Shown in pieces: positions 1 to 6,807 of a DNA stretch of 8,324 nucleotides (position 1 is the first letter of the stretch; every line of letters begins with the position of its first letter). A program made the translations under genes and the position numbers. The DNA comes from CAYORM01 sp964406375 (lineage in GTDB: Bacteria > Pseudomonadota > Alphaproteobacteria > DSM-16000 > Inquilinaceae). The stretch is taken from contig CAYORM010000105.1 in assembly GCA_964406375.1 (NCBI GenBank), positions 1 through 8,324 of the forward strand. Direction: 5' to 3'. The notes below the pieces were generated by a model. That model made no database searches and was not told the DNA's origin. It saw only the letters and a program-made list of their open reading frames with translations.

Positions 1-407
<407 letters not shown>

Positions 408-438
408 CGGAGAACGGGATCCTGGCCTTGTTCGGGGG

Positions 439-1767
439 TCACCAGCGCCGCTCGAAGCGCTTGCGCAGCAGGACGGCGGCCGCGTTCATCAGCAGCATGA
501 AGCCGAGCAGGACGATGATCGCCGCCGAGGTCCGCTCGACGAAGCCGCGCTCGGGCAGCGTCGCCCACATATAGACCTGCACCGGCAGCGCGGTCGCGGG
601 GTCGAGCGGGCTCGTGGGATAGTCGGCGGCGAAGGCGACCATGCCGATCATCAGCAGCGGCGCCGTCTCACCGAGCGCCTGCGCCATGCCGATGATGCTG
701 CCGGTCAGGATGCCGGGCGCCGCCAGCGGCAGGATGTGATGGAAGATCGCCTGCATCTTCGAGGCGCCGATGCCCAGCGCCGCCTCGCGGATGGAGGGCG
801 GCACCGCGCGCAGCGCCGCCCGGGTCGCGATGATGATCGTCGGCAGCGTCATTAGTGTCAGCACCAGCCCGCCGACGATCGGCGCCGACCGCGGCAGCCC
901 GAGGAACTGGATGAAGATGGCGAGGCCGAGGATGCCGAAGACGATGGAAGGGACCGCGGCCAGGTTGTTGATGTTCACCTCGATCAGATCGGTCAACCGG
1001 TTCTTCGGCGCGAATTCCTCGAGATAGAGCGCCGCCCCGACGCCGATCGGCAGCGACAGGGCAAGGGTGATCAGCATCATGTAGGCCGAGCCGATGATGG
1101 CCACGCCGACGCCGGCGAGCTCGGGCGCGGCCGAGGCGCCTGCCGTGAACAGGGTGGTGTTGAACTGCTGCTCGATCCGTCCCTCGGCAACCAGCGCGTC
1201 CATCAGCGCCAATTGCTGGTCGGTCAGCCGCCGCCGCGCCTCCGGCACGTCGCGCGGCATCTGGCCCTTGAGCGTCATGTCGACATCGCTGTGGGCCGGG
1301 ACCCAGAGCGTGACGGTCTGGCCGATCAGCGCCGGATCCTCGCGCACCATCTCGCGCAGGCTGCGCGCCGCGCCGGTACTCAGCAGCGCCATCGCCGGGG
1401 CGGCGGCGGCGCGGTCGTCGGGGTCGATCCCGAGTGAGGCGAGATAGCCCTGGCGCAGCAGCGCGTCGTAATTGGCGAAGGCCAGGGTCTGCGGGTCGCG
1501 CCCGCCCTCGGGGTCGATCACCGTCTCATCGAGCGTGACCTCGACGCGCAGCTTCGTCTGCACGAAGGCGGTGTAGCCGCTGGAGATGATCGTCACGAAG
1601 AGGGTGGCGATGAAGGCGAGGCCGATCGCCACCGCGGCCGCGCCGTAGAGGCGGAACCGCCGCTCGGCCGCCCGGCGGCGCCGGAGCCGCGCCTCGTCGA
1701 TCAGCGGGCGAGCGGGCACGGCGGCGGTGGCGATCACGGTGCCGGCCGGGGCGCTGGCGTCACTCAT
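439..1767 (-). CDS. pstA: Phosphate ABC transporter permease PstA
   Basis: PstA is one of the two inner-membrane permeases that form the phosphate channel with PstC. It has 442 residues, against roughly 280-300 in enterobacteria. The extra length is an N-terminal extension: a cytoplasmic start, a membrane segment at about 40-63 (ends VTIISSGYTAF), then a soluble, presumably periplasmic, region to about residue 215. This long form is familiar in alphaproteobacterial PstA. The permease core follows, with hydrophobic segments from about 220 on and the EAA loop REAALGIGASKMQAIFHHIL-P, which docks on the ATPase, then GETAPLLMIG. Its ATG overlaps the end of pstC by 8 bases (ATGAGTGA), so translation is probably coupled. 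A GAGAG lies just upstream of the ATG. The stop is TGA at 441-439. Confidence 0.96.
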   Translation of the reverse strand: MSDASAPAGTVIATAAVPARPLIDEARLRRRRAAERRFRLYGAAAVAIGLAFIATLFVTIISSGYTAFVQTKLRVEVTLDETVIDPEGGRDPQTLAFANYDALLRQGYLASLGIDPDDRAAAAPAMALLSTGAARSLREMVREDPALIGQTVTLWVPAHSDVDMTLKGQMPRDVPEARRRLTDQQLALMDALVAEGRIEQQFNTTLFTAGASAAPELAGVGVAIIGSAYMMLITLALSLPIGVGAALYLEEFAPKNRLTDLIEVNINNLAAVPSIVFGILGLAIFIQFLGLPRSAPIVGGLVLTLMTLPTIIIATRAALRAVPPSIREAALGIGASKMQAIFHHILPLAAPGILTGSIIGMAQALGETAPLLMIGMVAFAADYPTSPLDPATALPVQVYMWATLPERGFVERTSAAIIVLLGFMLLMNAAAVLLRKRFERRW

Positions 1768-3151
1768 ACTGCTCTCGGTATCTGCGGACGATGTAGAGGG
1801 CGACGACGTTCAGCCCCAGCGTGATGACGAAGAGGGCGAGGCCGAGCGCGAAGGCGACCAGCGCCTGCGGGCTGGAGAAATCCTGGTCACCGGTGAGCTG
1901 GGTGACGATCTTGACCGTCACGGTCGTCACCGCCTCGAAGGGGTTGGCGGTCAGATTGGCGGCGATGCCCGCCGCCATCACCACGATCATCGTCTCGCCG
2001 ATCGCCCGGCTGACGGCGAGCAGCAGGGCGCCGACGATCCCCGGCAGCGCTGCCGGGAAGATCACGCGCTTGATCGTCTCGGACTGGGTGGCGCCGAGCG
2101 CGTAGGAGCCGTCACGCATCGCCTGCGGCACCGCATTGATGATGTCGTCCGACAGCGAGGAGACGAAGGGGATGATCATGATCCCCATGACGAGACCGGC
2201 CGAGAGCGCGCTGGAGGCGGCGATGTCGAGGCCGAGAAAGGCGCCGACGTCGCGCAGCGTCGGGCCGACCGTCGTCAGCGCGAAGAAGCCGTAAACGACG
2301 GTCGGGATGCCGGCGAGGATCTCGAGCACCGGCTTGGCGAAACCGCGTACCCGGCGCGAGGCGTATTCGGACAGATAGATGGCCGAGAGCAGCCCCAGCG
2401 GCCCCGCCACCAGCATCGCGATCGCCGAGATGAAGATCGTGCCCCACAGCACCGGCACCAGACCGAACTGGCCATGTGCCCCCTCGCTGCCCGCAGCGGC
2501 GAAGCGGGGATCCCAGACGAGGCCGAACAGGAAATCGCCGACCGGGACGAAGCTGAAGAAGACCAGCGCCTCGAACAGCATCGACAGCACGATGCCGAGG
2601 GTGGTGAGGATCGCGACGGTCGAGCAGATGATGAAGAGGATCCGGATGATCCCCTCGACCCGGGTCCGCGCCCGCATCCCGGCAGAGATCCGCGACCAAG
2701 CGAAGCCGAGGCCGGCCAGGCCCGCCAGCGCGATGGCGATGAAGGCGGCATTCGTTCCGAGCGCCCGCAGCGCGACATAGCGCTCGGCCGCGGCGACGAT
2801 GTGCGCGTCGAGCGCACCGGAGAGGGCGCGGCCGGCGTCGAGCTGGACGATGGCGTTGCGGATCTTGGTGATCTCGAGCGCCTGCCGGTTCTCCGGCATC
2901 GCCGCGATCTCGGCCGGCAGATCGGCGAAGGCCAGCGCCTCCACGATCATCGGCTGCAGGACGAACCACAGCAGCGCCAGGACGAGCGCCGGGATGGCGC
3001 ACCACAGCAGCACATAGGCGCCGTAGAAGCCCGGCCGCGAGTGCAATGCCTGCCGATTCCCGCCGGCGATGGCGAGCGAGCGCCGATAGCCGAGCTGATA
3101 GGCGAGCGTCAGCAGGATCAGTGCAGCGGCGACGGGGATGATCGGGTTCAT
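1760..3151 (-). CDS. pstC: Phosphate ABC transporter permease PstC
   Basis: PstC is the second inner-membrane permease of the high-affinity phosphate transporter. From the chosen ATG it has 463 residues. Visible: a first membrane segment near the N-terminus (IIPVAAALILLTLAY), another at about 38-58, a soluble region rich in Ala and charge, then the conserved core with FLFGLVWDPRFA, ILAGIPTVVYGFFAL and the EAA-type loop RDGSYALGATQSETIKRVIF followed by PAALPGI and SRAIGETMIV. The frame is open back to an ATG at 3253. That upstream part is rejected because its codons end in A or T unusually often (TCT, GCT, CTT, AGA, TCA) and it runs through a strong hairpin. The chosen start has only a weak ribosome site. 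It lies 106 bases after pstS and overlaps pstA at its end. Confidence 0.95.
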   Translation of the reverse strand: MNPIIPVAAALILLTLAYQLGYRRSLAIAGGNRQALHSRPGFYGAYVLLWCAIPALVLALLWFVLQPMIVEALAFADLPAEIAAMPENRQALEITKIRNAIVQLDAGRALSGALDAHIVAAAERYVALRALGTNAAFIAIALAGLAGLGFAWSRISAGMRARTRVEGIIRILFIICSTVAILTTLGIVLSMLFEALVFFSFVPVGDFLFGLVWDPRFAAAGSEGAHGQFGLVPVLWGTIFISAIAMLVAGPLGLLSAIYLSEYASRRVRGFAKPVLEILAGIPTVVYGFFALTTVGPTLRDVGAFLGLDIAASSALSAGLVMGIMIIPFVSSLSDDIINAVPQAMRDGSYALGATQSETIKRVIFPAALPGIVGALLLAVSRAIGETMIVVMAAGIAANLTANPFEAVTTVTVKIVTQLTGDQDFSSPQALVAFALGLALFVITLGLNVVALYIVRRYREQYE

Positions 3152-3220
3152 CGGCTCTGAGGCTCTGGCAAGGCCCGCAGCGACGTCGCCAGACGGGCGC
3201 TGCGGGGTACAGGGAGGATC

Positions 3221-3250
3221 GGCGGACGGGTCGCGGATGGCCCGTCCGCC
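3221..3250 (-). repeat. Strong intercistronic hairpin between pstS and pstC
   Basis: A perfect 10-bp inverted repeat (GGCGGACGGG and CCCGTCCGCC) is separated by 10 bases. In the minus-strand transcript it begins 7 bases after the pstS stop codon. No run of U follows, so it does not look like a complete intrinsic terminator. The likely role, by analogy with structured intercistronic elements behind other binding-protein genes, is to protect the upstream pstS mRNA from 3' exonucleases or to cause partial termination. That role is inference; the stem itself is certain. Confidence 0.75.
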
Positions 3251-3257
3251 CATCCGG

Positions 3258-4277
3258 TCACTCGGCGGCGACGGTCACGCCGCTGCGGAAGGCCTCCAGC
3301 ACCTGCGCCCGCTCCTCATCCGGCATCGGGATGAGGCCGGCATCGGCGAGGCGGCCGAACGGCCCGGCCATCTGGTCGCTGAGGAAGAACTCGACATAGG
3401 TCTCCAGCCCCGGGACGACGCCGATATGCTCGCCCTTCACGTAGAACTGCAACGGTCGTGACACGGGATAGGCCCCGCTGGCGATCGTCTCGAGCGTCGG
3501 CTCGATGCCATCGACGGTGGCGACTTTGATCTTGTCGCGGTTCTGCTCGTAAAAGCTCAGCCCGAACACGCCCATCGCCGTCGGCGTCGCCTCGATCCGG
3601 GCGAGCGTCTCGGTGTAGTCCCCGGCGATGTCGACCGAGCGGCCGTCCTTGCGGACGATGATGCAGCTGTCCTCGATCGTCTCGAGATCCACGCCGACCT
3701 CTTCGGCGAAGGCGGCGCAGCCCGCGGCGAGAACACGCTCCTCGAACACCTCGCGGGTGCCGTGGTTCTCGCCGGGGATGTAGAGGCGGATCTCCTGGTC
3801 CGGCAGATCGGTGCGGATCTGACTCCAGCGGCTATAGGGGTTGGCCTGCAGGGCGCCGTCGACCGGCACCCGCTCCGCAAGCGCCAGATAGATGTCGCGC
3901 GCCTCGACCGCGAAATCCGGGCCCGAGGCGGCCGTCGCGAAGACGATGCCATCATAGCCGATACGGATCTCGCGGATGTCCATGACGCCAGCCTCGTTGC
4001 ACGCCGCGATCTCCGAGGGGCGGATCGGGCGGGAGGCGTTGGCGATGTCGATGGTGTCCTCGCCTATGCCCTCACAGAACAGCTTCAGCCCGCCGCTCGA
4101 TCCGCCCGATTCGACGATCGGGGTGCGGAATCCCGAGACCTGACCGAACTGCTCGGCGACGATCGTCGCGAAGGGCAGCACAGTCGAGGAACCGGCGATC
4201 GCGATCGGATCCTGCGCCTGCGCGACTCCCGCCGACGCGGCCATTACGACGCCGGCGAGAAGGAGGGACTTCTTCAT
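3258..4277 (-). CDS. pstS: Periplasmic phosphate-binding protein PstS
   Basis: PstS captures inorganic phosphate in the periplasm and delivers it to PstCA. It has 339 residues. A clear Sec signal peptide is present: MKKSL, then a hydrophobic core LLAGVVMAASAGVA, with probable cleavage after AQA at residue 21. The mature chain starts QDPIAIAGSSTVLPF; the GSST loop and the later SGGSSGG stretch (about residues 56-62) and GENHGTREVFEE are typical phosphate-contact segments of the family. A paired-Cys arrangement is plausible (Cys in KLFCEG and AACNEAG, and in AAGCAAF and EDSCIIV) but not proven. The ATG at 4277 is chosen because the signal peptide starts there; the frame is open further upstream, through the leader hairpins. 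GGAG lies 10 bases before the ATG. It is preceded by a candidate Pho box and followed by a hairpin. Confidence 0.96.
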   Translation of the reverse strand: MKKSLLLAGVVMAASAGVAQAQDPIAIAGSSTVLPFATIVAEQFGQVSGFRTPIVESGGSSGGLKLFCEGIGEDTIDIANASRPIRPSEIAACNEAGVMDIREIRIGYDGIVFATAASGPDFAVEARDIYLALAERVPVDGALQANPYSRWSQIRTDLPDQEIRLYIPGENHGTREVFEERVLAAGCAAFAEEVGVDLETIEDSCIIVRKDGRSVDIAGDYTETLARIEATPTAMGVFGLSFYEQNRDKIKVATVDGIEPTLETIASGAYPVSRPLQFYVKGEHIGVVPGLETYVEFFLSDQMAGPFGRLADAGLIPMPDEERAQVLEAFRSGVTVAAE

Positions 4278-4306
4278 GGAGCTCTGTCTCCGAAGATGGG
4301 GCCCGG

Positions 4307-4327
4307 TTCGTCGACCCTGTCGACGAA
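4307..4327 (-). repeat. Hairpin 2 in the pstS leader
   Basis: A perfect 9-bp inverted repeat (TTCGTCGAC and GTCGACGAA) has a 3-base loop and contains a SalI-type GTCGAC in each arm. It lies 29 bases before the pstS ATG, in the presumed 5' leader. No U-tract follows on the minus strand. It could be a leader structure affecting pstS expression, a relic phoR terminator, or a protein-binding palindrome; the sequence does not decide between these. Confidence 0.6.
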
Positions 4328-4329
4328 TG

Positions 4330-4347
4330 CCGCCCCGGGCGGGGCGG
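4330..4347 (-). repeat. GC-only hairpin 1 in the pstS leader
   Basis: CCGCCCC and GGGGCGG form a perfect 7-bp, all-GC stem with a 4-base loop (8 bp if the loop closes to 2). It sits 2 bases from the neighbouring 9-bp hairpin, giving two back-to-back stems between the candidate pstS promoter and its start codon. There is no U-tract. Confidence 0.55.
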
Positions 4348-4359
4348 TCGGCGCGCACC

Positions 4360-4365
4360 CTAATG
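4360..4365 (-). promoter_or_regulatory. Candidate -10 element for pstS
   Basis: CATTAG on the minus strand lies 8 bases downstream of the third 11-bp repeat of the candidate Pho box. This is about where a -10 hexamer is expected in PhoB-activated promoters, in which the Pho box replaces the -35. The surroundings are otherwise extremely GC-rich, so this short AT patch stands out. A transcript from here would start near 4353 and carry both leader hairpins. The match to TATAAT is only partial. Confidence 0.3.
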
Positions 4366-4369
4366 GCGG

Positions 4370-4402
4370 GGCGGGCACGGGTTTACGACAGTTGCATTAC
4401 CG
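4370..4402 (-). promoter_or_regulatory. Candidate Pho box (three 11-bp repeats)
   Basis: Read on the minus strand, three consecutive 11-mers are CGGTAATGCAA, CTGTCGTAAAC and CCGTGCCCGCC. Against the PhoB half-site CTGTCAT the first seven bases match at 5, 6 and 3 positions. The 11-bp period is the spacing at which PhoB monomers bind. The first repeat includes the phoR stop codon. Placement immediately upstream of pstS is where a PhoB site is expected. The third repeat is degenerate, hence the moderate confidence. Confidence 0.45.
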
Positions 4403-5818
4403 TTTGATGACGCTGGACGGCAGATGGACCGTGACGGTCGTGCCCCGTCCGACCTCGCTGTCGATCTCGAGCCGGCCGCGATGCCGGTTGACGATGTGCT
4501 TGACGATGGCGAGGCCGAGCCCGGTGCCACCCACGGCGCGGCTGCGCGCCGGATCGACGCGGTAGAAGCGCTCGGTCAGCCGCGGCAGATGGTGGCGCGG
4601 AATGCCCTCGCCCTGATCGGCGACGCTCGCCGTCACCTCAGTCCGGCGCTCGCCGCCGTGGCGGAGTGTCACGGTCACCACGGTATCCGGCCGGGAATAG
4701 GTGACGGCGTTGTCGAGCAGGTTCTGGAACAGCTGGTGGAGCTGGTCTGCATCGCCGGCGACGGGCGGCAGACCGGCCTCCACCTCCATGACGATGCGCT
4801 TGCCCTGTGCCGCAGCCTTGAGCTCGAGCCCGTCGGCGACGGCGCGGACGAGCGCCGGGAGTGCGACGGGGGCCGTCGGCTGGACATGCTCATCGAGCTC
4901 GATCCGCGACAGCGACATGAGATCCCCGACCAGCCGGGCCATGCGGTTGGCCTGATCGTGCATGATCGCGAGGAAGCGCTCGCGGGCCGCGGCGTCGTCG
5001 CGCGCCGGTCCCCGCAGGGTCTCGATGAAGCCGATCAGGCTGGCCAGCGGCGTCTTAAGCTCGTGGCTGGCATTGGTCACGAAATCGGCGCGGAGCTGCT
5101 CGGACCGGTGGATGGCGGTCTGGTCGTGCAGTGACAGGATGGCGGCGGGCAGCCGGCCGGCCTCCTCGCCCCACCGCTCCTGCCATGCCTGGGCGCGCGG
5201 CGGCTCGCCGCTGTCAAAGCGTTGCACCCGCACCTCGAAGACACGCTCGACCGGCACCGGCAGGGTCAGCGCCAGCGTGCGCGGCGGCGCGCCGCCGAGC
5301 ACCGCGTCGATCGCTGCGAGGATCTCGGGCTGGCGCAGCGTCTCGGCGATGTCACGGCCGGCCATCCGCCGGCCGAACAGGGCATAGGCGGCGTCATTAC
5401 CGCGCAGGACGCTGCGGTCCTCGGCGAGGATGACGACGGGGTCGTGCAGGGAATCGAGCGCCGCGGCGCCGGTCGCAGCGTCCAGCGTCGCCCGGCGCAC
5501 CTTCTCGCGCAGCGCCCGGTCGATGCCGCGCACCGTCTGTACGACGGAGCGGCCGAACGGGGTATCCACGGCAGGGCGCGGCGGCTCCTCCGCCCGGCCG
5601 GGGGGCGCATCGCGTGCGGTGGCGAGGCTGCGTACCCAGCCGAGCACGCGCTCGGCATCGCGCAGCAGACGGAAGCCGGCCGCCGCCTGCACCAGTCCCA
5701 GCAGCACCGCGGCGATGAGGGCGAGCCGTGCATCAACCAGCCCCGTGACTCCGAGGCCGCCCAGTGCCGCGAAGACAATCGCGACGACGAACATCAGGCG
5801 GCGGGCGGCGGGCGGCAC
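4397..5818 (-). CDS. phoR: Phosphate regulon sensor histidine kinase PhoR
   Basis: PhoR is the inner-membrane histidine kinase that phosphorylates PhoB under phosphate limitation. From the chosen GTG it has 473 residues. In order: two close membrane segments (about 9-28 and 30-49) with almost no periplasmic loop, as in PhoR; a linker; a PAS-like domain (about 112-237, LDSLHDPVVILAEDRSVLRGND); the dimerisation/phosphoacceptor helix FVTNASHELKTPLASLIGF with His at about 252; and an ATPase domain with N-box QNLLDNAVTYS, G1 DQGEGIP, F-box ERFYRVD and G2 GGTGLGLAIVK. All catalytic motifs are intact. The frame is open upstream to a TTG at 5932, but codons there (GCT, TTG, AGA, ACA, CCT, CTA) are unlike the gene. 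GTG 5818 has a weak GGGA 8 bases upstream; ATG 5794 and GTG 5893 are alternatives. Its position next to pstS supports PhoR over other kinases. Confidence 0.93.
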   Translation of the reverse strand: MPPAARRLMFVVAIVFAALGGLGVTGLVDARLALIAAVLLGLVQAAAGFRLLRDAERVLGWVRSLATARDAPPGRAEEPPRPAVDTPFGRSVVQTVRGIDRALREKVRRATLDAATGAAALDSLHDPVVILAEDRSVLRGNDAAYALFGRRMAGRDIAETLRQPEILAAIDAVLGGAPPRTLALTLPVPVERVFEVRVQRFDSGEPPRAQAWQERWGEEAGRLPAAILSLHDQTAIHRSEQLRADFVTNASHELKTPLASLIGFIETLRGPARDDAAARERFLAIMHDQANRMARLVGDLMSLSRIELDEHVQPTAPVALPALVRAVADGLELKAAAQGKRIVMEVEAGLPPVAGDADQLHQLFQNLLDNAVTYSRPDTVVTVTLRHGGERRTEVTASVADQGEGIPRHHLPRLTERFYRVDPARSRAVGGTGLGLAIVKHIVNRHRGRLEIDSEVGRGTTVTVHLPSSVIKR

Positions 5819-5854
5819 GGAAGGTGTCCCGATGGGTCTCGGCAAAGCGTCACG

Positions 5855-5876
5855 CGATCCCGGCCCGGCCGGGTCG
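5855..5876 (-). terminator. Weak hairpin between mini-lipoprotein gene and phoR
   Basis: CCCGGC and GCCGGG pair around a 3-base loop, and the flanking CGA and TCG extend the stem to 9 bp with one bulged base. On the minus strand it is followed 7 bases later by CTTTG, a poor U-tract. It could be an inefficient terminator of the hrcA-grpE-lipoprotein unit or simply a GC-rich palindrome. The 153-base spacer from 5819 to 5971 holds nothing else I can support; no clear promoter for phoR was found there. Confidence 0.25.
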
Positions 5877-5971
5877 CCTTGCTCTTCTAGCACGAGGTCG
5901 TGACGGTCCGGTGTCCGGCGCAGCGGCCGCAACGGGCCGCCCGCCGGAACGCGGCCGAGGCGAGCCTGGTC

Positions 5972-6118
5972 TCAGAAGGACACGGCGCCGCCGACGGCCA
6001 TATAGCCGCCGGAGAGCGTATCGCCCTCGATCCGGCCTGTCTCACAGCCGGCCAGGGCGACTGCCGCAAGGGCGGCGATCAGCAGAAGGCCGAGGCGGCG
6101 GACCGGACCGGCGATCAC
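5972..6118 (-). CDS. Tiny lipoprotein of unknown function (48 aa)
   Basis: I do not recognise this family. The 48-codon frame starts at GTG 6118, overlaps the grpE stop as GTGA, and ends at TGA 5974-5972. A strong ribosome site, GGAGG at 6130-6126, lies 7 bases before the GTG, inside the last grpE codons. The product has a textbook lipoprotein signal: MIAGPVRR, a hydrophobic core LGLLLIAALAAVA, then the lipobox LAGC with Cys at residue 25. The mature lipopeptide would be 24 residues, starting CETGRIEGDT and ending in Gly-rich GGYMAVGGAVSF. Glu at +2 does not match the Asp that retains lipoproteins in the inner membrane in enterobacteria, so outer-membrane sorting is possible. Being coupled to grpE, it is probably made with hrcA-grpE. 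It resembles entericidin-type mini-lipoproteins only in size and signal. Existence is well supported; function is unknown. Confidence 0.72.
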   Translation of the reverse strand: MIAGPVRRLGLLLIAALAAVALAGCETGRIEGDTLSGGYMAVGGAVSF

Positions 6119-6807
6119 GCGCGCGCCTCCGACCCGGCCGCACCGTTGCCCTCGCCCGCCTCGCCGGCTTCGCCGGCGGGAGCGGCCTTAGCGACCCCGA
6201 CCAGCGCCGGCCGCAGCAGCCGGTCATGAATGACGTAGCCGACCTGCAGGAGCTGGACGACGGTCCCGGCCGGCTTGCCCGAATCCGGCACTTCGAACAT
6301 CGCCTGGTGGAAGTTCGGGTCGAACGCCTCGTCGAGCGGCTCGATCCTGCGGATGCCGTGGCGCTCGAAGGCCGCGAGAAGCTGCCGCTCGGTCGCCGCG
6401 ACGCCGTCGAGCAGCGAGGCCAGCCCCGGTGCCGGCTCGCCTTCGGTCTTCTGCGCCGCCTCGATCGCGCGGCGCAGATTGTCGGCGACGTCGAGCAGCG
6501 ATTTGGCGAAGCCGGAGACGGCGTATTTGGAGATGCTGTCCTTCTCCTGCTCGGTCCGGCGGCGGAGATTCTCCAGCTCGGCGGCCGAGCGCATCCACTT
6601 GTCCTTGTAGAGCTCGACCTCGGCCTCGCGTTCAGCGACGCGACGCTCGAGCGCGGCCAGCTGCTCGGTCTCGCCGGCCGGCGCCGTGCCCTGTTCATCC
6701 TTGGGACCGCCACTCGTGGCGACGGCCTCGGCAGAGGCCGTCCCCTCCGGCGCCGTCTCCTTCGGGGACGTGTCCGCCGGGGCCGATCTTTGCTCGTTGT
6801 CCATCAT
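6115..6807 (-). CDS. grpE: Nucleotide exchange factor GrpE
   Basis: GrpE is the co-chaperone that releases ADP from DnaK and so resets the DnaK-DnaJ folding cycle in the cytoplasm. It has 230 residues. A disordered, acidic Ala/Glu/Pro-rich tail covers residues 1-45. The long dimerising coiled coil follows at about 46-95 (EQLAALERRVAEREAEVELY, KDKWMRSAAELENLRRRTEQ), then the four-helix bundle (SLLDVADNLRRAI). The C-terminal beta-wing domain contacts DnaK, with the family signature region FDPNFHQAMFEVPD and GTVVQLLQVGYVIHDRLLRP. The C-terminal tail is Gly/Ala/Glu-rich. The start ATG 6807 overlaps the hrcA stop as ATGA; a second ATG follows immediately at 6804. Its own stop overlaps the next gene as GTGA, and its last codons carry that gene's ribosome site. 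No dnaK or dnaJ lies in the window. Confidence 0.96.
   Translation of the reverse strand: MMDNEQRSAPADTSPKETAPEGTASAEAVATSGGPKDEQGTAPAGETEQLAALERRVAEREAEVELYKDKWMRSAAELENLRRRTEQEKDSISKYAVSGFAKSLLDVADNLRRAIEAAQKTEGEPAPGLASLLDGVAATERQLLAAFERHGIRRIEPLDEAFDPNFHQAMFEVPDSGKPAGTVVQLLQVGYVIHDRLLRPALVGVAKAAPAGEAGEAGEGNGAAGSEARA

Noticed and set aside
408..438. Possible regulatory site in the pstA-pstB gap
   Set aside because: The 31-base gap shows no hairpin, promoter or repeat beyond a weak ribosome site.
1727..3160. Open frame of 477 codons on the plus strand opposite pstC
   Set aside because: It is a mirror of pstC codon bias in GC-rich DNA; the product is low-complexity (Arg, Asp, Gly, His) with no recognisable domain, while the opposite strand encodes a clear permease.
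3152..3253. Extended N-terminus of pstC from ATG 3253
   Set aside because: The segment includes the 10-bp intercistronic hairpin and has atypical codons; PstC similarity and the first membrane helix begin at ATG 3151.
3762..4565. Plus-strand frame of 267 codons spanning the pstS start, the intergenic region and the phoR end
   Set aside because: It crosses the Pho box and both leader hairpins and has no recognisable domain or ribosome site; it is a shadow of minus-strand genes.
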